Shown here piece after piece: positions 24,249 to 34,053 of a stretch of DNA of 64,000 nt. Under the pieces are notes generated by a model that had not been told where the DNA came from, did not search any database, and was given only the letters and a program-made list of their open reading frames with translations. Where the stretch lies: NCBI GenBank assembly GCA_025991245.1, contig BQMJ01000035.1, forward strand, positions 62,001 to 126,000. Direction: 5' to 3'. This DNA comes from Galdieria partita (Eukaryota; Rhodophyta; Bangiophyceae; Galdieriales; Galdieriaceae). The position numbers and the translations under genes are program-made. Position 1 is the first letter of the stretch; every line of letters begins with the position of its first letter.

Positions 24249-26061
24249 ATGGAACCAAGTACGCACCCATTTTTGCAGTTGATACAGAGTCCTCATATAC
24301 AAGACAAGTGGAGAGGTCTGGTTATGGCAACGGATGCTATTAGGAACTGGACAGAAGAAGAAATTTTGGCAGTTTTAGAAAACGTTGGCAACTCATTTCT
24401 TGTTGCTTTACTGGAAAGTAACGAACGAGAAGATATAGCAACTTTAGAAAAGACTGACTTGATTGCTTTATCCCTTTCTTTACTTGCTTCCAGTTGTACA
24501 TCCCACAAAGTATGTCAAGGTAAGTTTTGGAGTGAACTGCTGCCTCATTTAGCCAATATCATATTTCGAGAGTACAAGAGACCACAAAGACAAGATGGAG
24601 TTTGGTCAGAAAGTGTTGTTAACTGTTGGATAGTGATATGCTCAGTTTGTAGTACACAGGAAGAACTTTTACATTGGTTTCTAAGGAACAGTTCACTCCA
24701 AAACTGTATGTTTGAACTCTGTAAGCATATAGTGAAGAATGAATCCGTAGTCAACTCTCAAAGACAGGAACAAATGAGACAACTCGTGAAAGAAATGAGT
24801 TGTTTGGGATGGATGATATCTAATACAGTTGAAGACACCAGAGAGAGAATGCTCTTGCCGTACATGTTACTTGTTGTGATGATATGTTTGAATCGATTCA
24901 GGGAGCCTAGTTTTCGTTTAGATATTATTCACCAAGTGTATCTTTTGTCACCTCATTTTTGTCGCATCTTTGGCCATGACAAGCAGCACAATATGAAAAA
25001 TATAGTATGGAAAATGGATGAGCATTTGCGCACTGGTATTGAGTGTTTTCTGTCTAATCGATTGAACGATGCTCTTCGTCAGAAATTGTTTACGATAGTT
25101 GTCGAAGAACTGAAGGTTTGGAAACTATACGACTTTGATTTTGGGGAAAAGACATCTTCGATATCTTCATTGTTCAAATATATGCGTTTTTTGTTATTCA
25201 TGTGTTCTGTTGAATTGGGCGTTCATCTCAGAGAAGTTCTCCGTGCACCTATGGATTCTTTAGAAAATGAAAATAATCGACAATTGCATTTGGTGAATAT
25301 CTTTCAAATCGTAGAACTGTGTATTGAATTCTTTCAACGAAGAATGGTAGAGACAGAAGAGAGGCATAGTGAGTCACTACGAGCCGAGGAGATGATTGAG
25401 GTAAAAGCAATGGAAGCATTAGTAGAAAATATTCAAGTGGTAGGCAATTCCTATTGTATTATATCTACTTGTATGATTCAATTGTTAGGTTGTTGATTTT
25501 TTAGAGTCGGAACCATTGAAGAGCGGTCAACAGGACTATCCTCGGTACACTCGGTTGTCCAAGTATTTTCTAGTTGGCCTTCGAGTGGTGTGCTGCTTTA
25601 GCATATTGCAACTTCCTGTATTGGAAGAGCGTATATCCACTGTTCTTGTTCATTCTTGGAACAATATAATGGATAACTTTCAAGTAGTTTTCACCCATAT
25701 CGATGGGGATATATTTTACAATTGGATATCATGGACTCGTTCTGGAGTGAAAAATCTTGTTGCATACAGCGATGTTGCTATAACTGTATTTGAAAGCGAG
25801 GTTTTTTCCAAGGTTTGGATTCAACTCTTACAAGAGTTTATCAATCATACAAGTTCTATGTTTACTATGGTTACTGAGGTTATCCATGATATCATCGATT
25901 TGTTGGCTTGTCTGTACGAGTTTCCCTGTAACAGAAGATATATCCAAGACCACGAAAGTACGTTGATGTCGTTTCAAACATATTGGCCATTGGAAAGATG
26001 GAAAACGGGATTCATGGCCAGTGATCATACGGACCGTTTCCCTGGCAAGGACGATCCATGA
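24249..26061 (+). CDS. Neurochondrin-like helical-repeat protein
   Basis: Two exons around the 49-nt intron 25440-25488 encode 587 aa of alpha-helical repeats without signal peptide. The N-terminal third (KWRGLVMATDAIRNW, FLVALLES, LIALSLSLLASSC, FWSELLPHL) follows the pattern of the neurochondrin family, which has a conserved but poorly defined role. The remainder shows only amphipathic helices. The start is the first ATG, 51 bp after the preceding stop; the gene is same-strand with the IGPS-like gene. Another helical-repeat family cannot be excluded. Confidence 0.6.
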
Positions 26062-26237
26062 AAATCGTCATTCGATTTGCCGTAAAGGAATCGTTTCATC
26101 ACGAATCGACATTTGGGCCATGTGGATCGCCTCGCGAATCGTCACACCGGTTTCACTCCAACGCTGCTCGCCATTCTCGTGCTTGACCTTTGGTTGTCAC
26201 CTTTAGCTGGACGCGTTTTCTGAATTGAAGAAATATA

Positions 26238-27011
26238 ATGTATGCTTCGTCTATTTTGAGGCCAACTGGTAGTCAGCCTCCTCCTTGTTATGAGATCCCC
26301 ACCAAGACGGTTTCGGGCAAAAGTACCTCACTCGTAGAAACTGTCAACGGAACTGACCAGTGGTGTCGGAAAAAGATAAAAGAACAGGATAACCAAGCAG
26401 ACTACTCAGAGCATAGTAAAAGACTGGAAACCTGGAGACTATCCGTATGTGAACCTATCGTTAAACATAAAAGCTACAACAAAATGTCGGAGGAAACCAG
26501 GAAGGAGAGAAATCGAAGGCTCGCGAAAGAGTTTCGAGCTAAGAAGAAATTGGAACTTGAGTTGTATCAAAGATGGGTGGCTTTTCTTCAGCAGCGTGTC
26601 AACGAGTTGCAACTAGAAAATTGGAAGTTGCGGCAACTTGTATCAGACACGAGTGTCTGCAGTAAGGAAGGAAACCAGGAAAGTTCTATTGGTGAAAAGA
26701 GCAAAGATGACCGGAATATAATAACCAAGGATCTGGAGATGAGACCGATGGCTTACCATGATTCAACTCTCTTTAGTGATACTGCTTTAACGACGAGTCA
26801 TACTTCAAGAAACTTGTCCAGACTTTTTCCTATCTTTGATAACAGTCAGAGTCTAACCGAAGAAGGATATCCCTTATCTCCTGTATCTGAGCAAGTCAGT
26901 CCTTGTCGTGTGAAAAGGAAGGAGTCTATTTTGAACGCTGTGGATAGAGAGGAACTCTTAACTACTAGCGAATCTTCTGTTTTGGGTATCCCCTCACTCG
27001 TACACTTTTAG
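26238..27011 (+). CDS. bZIP transcription factor
   Basis: Intronless, 257 aa. A basic region with the bZIP signature N-x7-R (NRRLAKEFR) lies near residue 90-110, preceded by EETRKER and followed by a short leucine-zipper-like heptad run through LELYQRWVAFLQQRVNELQ and LENWKLRQLV. The rest is low-complexity Ser/Thr-rich sequence. The zipper is short (about four heptads), as in many algal bZIPs. The 176 bp upstream are noticeably richer in G+C than the surroundings. Target genes are unknown. Confidence 0.85.
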   Translation: MYASSILRPTGSQPPPCYEIPTKTVSGKSTSLVETVNGTDQWCRKKIKEQDNQADYSEHSKRLETWRLSVCEPIVKHKSYNKMSEETRKERNRRLAKEFRAKKKLELELYQRWVAFLQQRVNELQLENWKLRQLVSDTSVCSKEGNQESSIGEKSKDDRNIITKDLEMRPMAYHDSTLFSDTALTTSHTSRNLSRLFPIFDNSQSLTEEGYPLSPVSEQVSPCRVKRKESILNAVDREELLTTSESSVLGIPSLVHF

Positions 27012-27140
27012 CTAGTGAATATACAGATATACAATGTAGGTAGCTGATTGTGAATGTTCTTTTTGTTTTTGAAAAGGAACCCAACGAAATATGGATAAGA
27101 ACACATAAATGTGCTTGAAAATGGAAAACTCGATTCCAAG

Positions 27141-28658
27141 ATGGACACATTCGTAGTCCCAATGGATCCCTTAACTAGACTTGTAGACCACGTAGCACAG
27201 ATTCTTTCTTTGCGATCTTCCCACTATCTTAAAATAAGTAAGAATCTTCGATACGGAGACTTGTGGTTATCACCACCACAGTACGACTATGAAGCTCCCG
27301 AAAGTCATCAGCTTATTCAATGTACAAAGAGGGATTGCATACCGCAACAGATATTCTTGAATCGTTCTTTCCTATTGCAGTTGTTATTACCTGAGCTGAT
27401 ACCAGACGGCGCTCACATATTGCCGTGGTCTTCCTATGTCAAGTTTCAAAAGGAGTGTTCTTCTTGTACGGTTTGTTGTGTTGTTCAAGAAGAAGACTTT
27501 GATCCGAGTCAACTTCGTAGTTTATTATTTGCTAGCTGTGCCTATTCCATTTTGTTGCAAGCTGGAGTTTGTGTTGATTTTCTTATATATATGACTCCAG
27601 TAGAAGCGGCCACTCATGCCACAGAGCCATCTCCTTTTTCTGGTTATTTTCGTTCGTTACAAAAAGCCCTATTGCAACAAGCAACTGCAGTGTATCGTGA
27701 GCCGTTGGAGTCATCGTCGTTGTTAGAACTTGTTAACCGTTGTTATGATAGTGAGAGACAGATGTTTTGTCTTTCTTTGCTATCTGAATACACCTTACCA
27801 ACTTGGTGTTATCCTTTACAGGATTGGTACGTTCCTAAAAATTCTCATCGATATCGAGTGTTTTGTTATCTTCATCATTTACTTACTCGTCAAGTGGATG
27901 CAGGAGAAGGCATTCTATTATTGTTTACCAGTCCTCAACAAATCCATCTGATGAAGAAGAGCATGCAAGCTGCAGCTTTGTGTCAATCGTTGCCCCACAA
28001 CTTGTTAGACAGAGTGAAATGGATCCCTTGTGGAGTGACGCACAATCATCTCCATGAATGTGTCCATTCGCATATCGGAAATGAAACAACTTTTGTGCCT
28101 GCACGTTGTGTTTACTCCTTATGGGGTGGTAAAGTGAGTCATCCAACTCATCTGTTCTGTCCCGTTCATCATCATCCTACTTTGATCGATTCCAATCCTG
28201 CTTTGGCGGTGGATAAATGGTTATATCAGTATGCCAGAATGACAGCATTGATCCAATATATTCCACAACAACAACAACAATGTTATTCCAATCTATCGTT
28301 GGTTCATCCTATTGAGTGGAATCTGTTTTACGGCAGTGTTCTCACTTATTATCGAATATTACCATCATTATGTCAAGATCTCTTGAATACTTGTTGTACG
28401 ACAACACCTTTTCATTTATTGACAGAATGGTTAGCCAAAACAACAAGCAACTTTACACAACTTTACAGTCAACTTCGTATAGTCACAGACAAGGTAAGGA
28501 TGTAACACACATCTCTATCAACCTATTTCCAACTCTTCAAGGAAAAAGTCAATCCTGCCTCATCCTTTGTTCTTCGTCAATCTCTAGTCATTCTTTTGCA
28601 ACAACAAATGAAGCAGGTATTTCAACTGTTGCATATTACGCCACTGGAAACAATCTAA
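27141..28658 (+). CDS. DALRD3: DALRD3-like protein (DALR anticodon-binding domain)
   Basis: Homologue of animal DALRD3, which partners METTL2 for 3-methylcytidine at position 32 of arginine tRNAs. Two exons with intron 28494-28541 give 489 aa. There is no aminoacylation signature (no HIGH or KMSK). The central segment and the C-terminal DALR domain align: YARMTALIQYIP, WNLFYGSVLTYYRILPSL, LTEWLAKTTSNFTQLYSQLR, and, after the splice, LQQQMKQVFQLLHITPLETI at the very end. A QQQQQ run occurs in the linker. The start is the first ATG after a GTG that opens the frame. The stop overlaps that of the opposite-strand CDP-DAG synthase gene. Confidence 0.8.
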
Positions 28659-30019
28659 GTGGAAATAACTTGGTCATTCATTGTATTTTGCAACACATGC
28701 AAAGGAACTGCTTTTTCACGAAGAAGTTGGTAAAGTTCTTGTAAAAGTTCCAACTGTTCCGAAGTACTCAGCTCCAACACCAGACTCATCAAGTTACCCA
28801 CATCGGGAGTATTTCGGAGTACAAAATTGATCAAATAAACATAAGTAAATAAACCCATTAACAACTGACAATCCATCCTATCTGTTACACCACCATGACC
28901 GGGAATAAGATTCGCAAAATCTTTCACTTTAAATGCACGTTTCAAACCAGAAGCAAAAAAACCTCCAAAAGGTGCAATAATGGAAGCAAAAAGAGAAAGA
29001 AATATCGAATGAATCTGCATAGGAAGCAAATCTAAGAAAGGATCTAAACTATTATTATCTTGTGACCAAATACAAAAGCCCATCACGGAGCAAACGGTAT
29101 CCAATACTTTGCGAAGATTTCGAGAGGCATAACTTTGTTTTCCCAAACGAATAAGAAGTTTTCTGATAAACTGCGGCAGCTCCTTACGAACGGAAATAAA
29201 CGTTGGCGAAGGTTTACAACTGGCATGACAAAAGAAACCACAATCCATAAAGTCGAGTTTTGGACAAAACATCAACGGATATCTTCCAAGAATACGAGCA
29301 AAACAATAACCGAATAGAATCGTGGCAATACCTCCACCAATGTATCCTTCCCAAGTCTTTTTGGGACTCAAACAAGTCAACTTGGTACGTCCAAAAAAGA
29401 AACCGATTAGATAAGCAAAAATATCATTCACAATAACCAAAGAAACTGGAAGAAGAAACCAGATCATACCCTGTCGAGTATTCAATACCATAAAATGCGC
29501 TTGTAGTACCACTATCAAGATAGCTACGTGCACCCTGGCAAATACACCAAACTGATATGCATATTGAGAAGGTTGCAAACTCAATACAAAGGCAACAAAC
29601 AAGGCACAATACAGCGAGAAGCATACAAAAGTATGGTGAATAAAAAAGAAACGTAAAGGGTAGCTTTTCATAAACCATAGTTTTCTGTCTTCAAAGTTGG
29701 CTAACACTGCTTTTCCATATACAAAATAAAGGGCTGTAAAGAAAAAGCACCAAGACAAAGTTCTAAAGAAAGGTAACTCTTTCTTAGAAGAAGATACTTG
29801 ACCCAGTTGAACTACTTCTTTAAAGATGGCGGTTTCTAAAGATATGATGAGGATGGACACCCATAAGTGACCTGCCGAAATAATACCAAAGAAAGCCGAT
29901 AACATAGCAACTGTAGTCCAAAGTCGAACTATGAAACTTCTCCATTTTCCTCCAAGTGGTTTTGGAAAGGCATCTAAGGAAACACTTTTATTTTCTTTTG
30001 TTTGTAAAGACACTCCCAT
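28655..30019 (-). CDS. CDS1: CDP-diacylglycerol synthase (phosphatidate cytidylyltransferase)
   Basis: Converts phosphatidate and CTP to CDP-diacylglycerol for phosphatidylinositol and phosphatidylglycerol synthesis. Intronless, 454 aa, with about eight hydrophobic spans. The family signature near the C-terminus is complete: SGLKRAFKVKDFANLIPGHGGVTDRMDC, here given in two parts, SGLKRAFKVKDFAN and LIPGHGGVTDRMDC. SPKKTWEGYIGGG is also present. A 100-residue loop between these blocks, with several Cys, resembles the eukaryotic ER enzyme rather than the bacterial one. The start at 30019 replaces a TTG-opened frame. Confidence 0.93.
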   Translation of the reverse strand: MGVSLQTKENKSVSLDAFPKPLGGKWRSFIVRLWTTVAMLSAFFGIISAGHLWVSILIISLETAIFKEVVQLGQVSSSKKELPFFRTLSWCFFFTALYFVYGKAVLANFEDRKLWFMKSYPLRFFFIHHTFVCFSLYCALFVAFVLSLQPSQYAYQFGVFARVHVAILIVVLQAHFMVLNTRQGMIWFLLPVSLVIVNDIFAYLIGFFFGRTKLTCLSPKKTWEGYIGGGIATILFGYCFARILGRYPLMFCPKLDFMDCGFFCHASCKPSPTFISVRKELPQFIRKLLIRLGKQSYASRNLRKVLDTVCSVMGFCIWSQDNNSLDPFLDLLPMQIHSIFLSLFASIIAPFGGFFASGLKRAFKVKDFANLIPGHGGVTDRMDCQLLMGLFTYVYLINFVLRNTPDVGNLMSLVLELSTSEQLELLQELYQLLREKAVPLHVLQNTMNDQVIST

Positions 30020-30068
30020 GGCGCTCTGATGTGACTTGGCCAAGAAACGAACATTTCTTTATCGTTTT

Positions 30069-30420
30069 TTAAAAATATTTTATATAAGTGATTGAATAAA
30101 ATAACGTCCAAAATAAAATAAAAGAAAGGAATCCATCTTTGGAGAATAAACAACGAATATAGAGAGAAGGAATACTTTCCATAAAATAGATGAAGGGGTT
30201 TCCCTTTGTTTTGAGATATATTGCTAGAAAAAGAAATATATTGGAAATAGGATACATGAGAAAACCTTTCAAGTTTGTTAAACCCCAAATTCCTGTTATA
30301 CAACCTCCAGCTACAACAAAAAAAGTTTGACTAGACTATTGAATAGGAGAGTTCAAGAGTCGAAACACTACTTACTAGAAACGAAAGATACAAGTGTTGT
30401 ACTGTACTCCAAACGGTTGT
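30069..30420 (-). CDS. EMC6: EMC6, ER membrane protein complex subunit 6 (5' end unresolved)
   Basis: Small three-span subunit of the ER membrane protein insertase. The final exon (30310-30069) encodes GGCITGIWGLTNLKGF, a membrane span, and the diagnostic ending FLSFILFWTLFYSITYI, comparable to the LFTYVLFWTFLYG tail of animal EMC6. A GTAAGT-type donor at 30375 and acceptor at 30311 define a 65-nt intron joining it in phase to an upstream exon reading NRLEYSTTLVSF, which matches the conserved N-x-x-x-L-x-Y region. The first exon and start codon could not be fixed; an intron with a CTAAC branch site may lie near 30405-30440. Coordinates therefore cover only the supported part. Confidence 0.78.
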
Positions 30421-30939
30421 ACGTTAGTTGTAGAAGACATAGAGTAAGGGAGAAATGGATAACTTCAAAAGTTTTCTATTACAAAACTAGAAAGGCTCTC
30501 AACTGTAAAGGCCACCTAAAAAATAGGAGCCATCATGCTCTCTTCTAACAGTTAACTGTTCCTATCCAAAAAGGACGAAATGAATTTCTTGGTAGAATCA
30601 TAAACATCACACTTGCAACCACTGTCATAGATAGATAACAATACTAAAAGAGAAAATTCAAAAATACTCTTCTGTGAATCCTGAATAATAAGGAATTGTA
30701 GTTGATTGGGAGCAACTCGTTTGCACTTTTTCCTGAAATTTTGCAGTTGGAGTCATTGAAAAGAAAAATATTTGGCTAAAGATGGATAGCTTGGACAAAT
30801 CAAATCGACCTATTTCTTGTCTTTTTCTATTCTTTATAGAGTAATAATACTTGTTATTTCATTTGTTGTTGATAACTTCAGTGCCTGTAAGAGTTCTCAC
30901 CACTGTTGCCATTTTCTGTTGAAGCCCGCGTCATTTCAA
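30421..30939. promoter_or_regulatory. Divergent promoter region of EMC6 and PrimPol
   Basis: The 519 bp should contain the unresolved first exon of EMC6 near its left end, and the PrimPol promoter. Sequence is AT-rich with no other exon that I could join to a gene. Confidence 0.4.
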
Positions 30940-32634
30940 ATGAACACGATTCCTACTTGTAGCTTCTACGGTAAGCGCTGACAAGTGAAACACACCAACT
31001 TTCCAATAAACCTTGAAAGGAAACAGCCTAAAAGGATACATTCCACCTGCATTACGTCAAGATACTAGGAAACTCAATCATCAAGGTCCCTCGAAAGCCA
31101 AGTGCTTTCATTTTCCTACTCAAAGTGCTGCTTTAGAAGCAGCAGCTAAACTTCCTGGTTTGGAGTTGTTCTCTGAAGACTTGGTAAAATATAGTCTCTT
31201 TCTATTTGGGAATATTCATTGAAGCACTTTCAAGGATTCCTCTGGAACAAGACACTATCTGCTGGCTTCCTACAATGACTTTTGGGAAATATATAGGAAG
31301 AGAACCAACAAACATTTTTATGAAGTAATTAGAGAAAACGTATCTTGTAAACTTTATTTTGACTTGGAATATGTCCAAGCTTGCAATACCCACATTCAGG
31401 AGAGCTTATTGTTAGAGTCCATTGCCAAGTTAGTCAAGGAGGGATTGAAGCAAATACTGAAAAGAAAAGATGTAAGCCGGAAGACCATCTTACTTCGTAC
31501 TAAGGCATATCCTATAGTATGCTTTGCTTCCTTACTTGAGATGTCTCGTTTTGGACTCTTCTTCGAAGGAAAAGTTTTCAAAGCACATCGTCTTTCCAAA
31601 GGCAAGTTTAGACTACGCTCATCTCACATCTCTATTTTCAACCATGATGGATAGATTGTCTTTCCTAATAACAGAATAGCTGGAAAGTTTATATCGACAT
31701 TGTTACAATGTAGTGATATAACATCCCAGTTGCTAGTCTTAAAGCCAAGTCGTGACGAAATGCAGACAGTTCTTGCAATAGATTTGAGCGTCTATAGTAG
31801 GAATAGATGTTTTCGTATTCTGGGTTCCAGTAAATTTGGTGAAAATCGTCCCTTAACTTTAGGACAACAAATGACTCAAAGGGTTTGTTAGGCTTCTTTT
31901 CTCCTGTTTTCTAAATGAATATTGAGAATAGTTATTGAACGAAACTTTGGTATGCTGTTTTCATCCAGACGATGTCATTTTGATAGACGAGGCTCAAATT
32001 GGTTATATCCAACCACTCAACGATTCCTTTGAGTTGTCATCCATTCTTAAAACTTCTCTTTTGCATACCAAACACAATGATCCATTTGTAGCATCTCATA
32101 GCAAGTCGTCTCCTTTTCCTCAGGTAGACAAATTTATCGAGTCAGTGATAGGTGATGGACAAGTGAAGGTTTGACACACAAATAACTCTTTATAACAGAA
32201 TATAAACCATCATGACTAGGGCTCGATAAGAAACGTTGTATTCTTTTCATCATCGCTCAAGTTGGTATATAACATTCAGGTAAGTATTCAAATATCACTA
32301 TCCATGTCCATATCAGCTTCAACTTTTCTCAGAAATATAGATATTGTCATCGTATTGGGCGACATCATAAAAGCAATCATATTGTAATAATAGTAGAGTT
32401 GAATACTATGTGTTACTATCAAAAGTGCTTGGATCCAGAGGTTTGTATATGGCTCTATTCATTTTGTCTCTTTTTGATACTTGTAATAGTGTCGAGCTAT
32501 CGACTATCGTTCTCCTCCTCGTCCTTTGCCTGAGGTATTTCGTTATCATTCATGATATTTGATTCTTCTAAATTTGAACAAAGCAATTGTTGCAAGATTT
32601 CAACTTGGCAACTAGCTGTAAAGACTCCAAGTAG
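30940..32634 (+). CDS. PRIMPOL: PrimPol primase-polymerase
   Basis: Archaeo-eukaryotic primase that reprimes stalled forks. Ten short exons with introns 30971-31019, 31184-31234, 31472-31517, 31606-31679, 31883-31931, 32169-32219, 32280-32332, 32441-32489 and 32535-32583 give 407 aa. Joining restores YLLASYNDFWEIY, CKLYFDLEY (motif I, DxE), LDSSSKEKFSKH (motif II, SxH), AIDLSVYSRNRCFR (motif III Asp), and the zinc knuckle YCHRIGRHHKSNH then YYQKCLDPEC with Cys-His-Cys-Cys. The protein stops about 50 residues after the knuckle, so the RPA-binding tail of animal PrimPol is shortened. Intron 4 (GTTTAG donor, 74 nt) is the least certain junction. Confidence 0.9.
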
Positions 32635-32908
32635 CTCTTTATGAGATGTTGTAGAAAAGAGAAAGAACACACATTATAGAATTTGAAAAGCAGATAGATA
32701 GTTTGACATATAGTGACGTTTGGAAGCACTTTGAACATGAGAATGGATATTTTTTTAGTTGTGACTTGCAATGTTATGTCGTTTATAAAGTGAAAGAAAC
32801 ATGACAATTACAGTCTATGAAACGAGATTGGAATGATTTGTGTCAAAGGATCCGTTGCTGTCGACGATTCTGCTTTTATATCAACCAACAAGAAAGTCGA
32901 GTTGAGAC

Positions 32909-33753
32909 ATGCAACTGTGGCAAATAGAAGAACTGCTTGCAGACATCAAAACATTCGAAAATCCTAATGTGTTCTTGGAACAATATACAACGCCTCCACA
33001 TATAGCGGCGTACTTGGTCCAGATAGCAGAAAACTCCTTTGGAGACTTGAAAGGAAAGCTGGTGGCAGATCTTGGCTGTGGGACTGGCATGCTTTGTGCA
33101 GCTATCCACTATTTTGGGGCCAGGTATTTGATGTTTCTAATCAATTCTACAATGAAAACAAAACCTTTCTCCTAGTAGCATTGTCGGAGTCGACTTGGAC
33201 GAATCGGCGCTTTCAGTAAGCAATCTTCACGTATGTTTCTTATGAGTTCTTTTAATAGGTATAGATTGCCAAACAAAACATAGTTAAGTGTGATCTTCAA
33301 GTGGATCTAGTACAGTCCAATATAAGTGAACTTTTTTTCAAGTCAGGTAGGGAGTACTGACTCTTACTTGTTTTCGTACCGGCCCTAAGACAAATTGTGT
33401 GACATAGCTATGTTCGATACTGTTGTTATGAATCCCCCTTTTGGTACAAGAAGAAAAGGAATTGACGTCGTTTTTCTTGAAACGGCCATCGAAGTGACAT
33501 ATCCAGAAGGATCGATATACTCTCTTCATAAGACTTGTACGCGCAATTACTTGCACAAAAAGATGTTGCAGTGGAAATGTGAAGGCGAGGTTATATGCTC
33601 ATTCGATAGGATATTGTTGTTGGCTTATATATTACATCAACTTAGGTCCTGGGGAAGTTTATGTTTAACCTATCCAAAACTTTTTCATTTCATAGAAAAG
33701 AATCTATGGATATCGAAGTTGATTTGTGGAGAATCAAAAAGAAGAAGAGATAA
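32909..33753 (+). CDS. METTL5: METTL5-type 18S rRNA adenine-N6 methyltransferase
   Basis: Methylates a single adenine of 18S rRNA in complex with TRMT112. Five exons with introns 33124-33175, 33216-33264, 33347-33407 and 33590-33645 give 208 aa. Motifs: LEQYTTPPHIAA, VADLGCGTGMLC (SAM loop), GVDLDESAL, VVMNPPFGTRRKG (the NPPF catalytic motif), SIYSLHKTCTRNYLHKK, and the C-terminal FHRKESMDIEVDLWR with a basic tail. The acceptor of intron 1 is a TAGTAG tandem, so a one-serine variant is possible. Length and block order match human METTL5. Confidence 0.93.
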
Positions 33754-33798
33754 TTATCTAAATGAGAGTCTTTATAGGCCCCATTTTCTTGTCTCTTT

Positions 33799-33957
33799 AT
33801 GCATTCTTGTTTCACAGCTCGTGATCTGTTGGAATCTCCCATTTTAGTTTTACTTGCTGGATATGTCTTTATTGACAACTTGAGGATATTTGTAGGCATA
33901 GTTGACCAACTGAGTGGTGAAAAGCTTCTATGTGAGACTCTTGAATTTTTCATTTGA
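33799..33957 (+). CDS. Possible 52-residue membrane protein, unrecognised
   Basis: A short ATG frame starts 45 bp after METTL5. It reads MHSCFTARDLLESPILVLLA, then a hydrophobic segment (GYVFIDNLRIFVGIV) and a short polar tail. Composition resembles a real single-span protein, and a TTTCACAG acceptor-like site lies inside its first codons, so it might instead be the last exon of a spliced gene. No family was recognised. Confidence 0.35.
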   Translation: MHSCFTARDLLESPILVLLAGYVFIDNLRIFVGIVDQLSGEKLLCETLEFFI

Positions 33958-34053
33958 AACAAATGGTATTTTATTTTTGTAGTAGAAGGATGGAAAAATA
34001 TTGTAAAATTTTAAACGAGTTGATAACGATGTGAGATTTGTAAAAGGCTTGAG

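Noticed and set aside
28260-28285. CAA repeat
   Set aside because: A short run inside the DALRD3 coding sequence giving five glutamines; ordinary low complexity, not a functional repeat.
30327-30548. Open frame on the plus strand between EMC6 and PrimPol
   Set aside because: It starts with TTG, has no hydrophobic core or family resemblance, and lies antisense to the supported EMC6 exons.
33690-33962. 90-codon minus-strand frame 3' of METTL5
   Set aside because: It overlaps METTL5 coding sequence antisense and shows no family features; the plus-strand small ORF is more protein-like.
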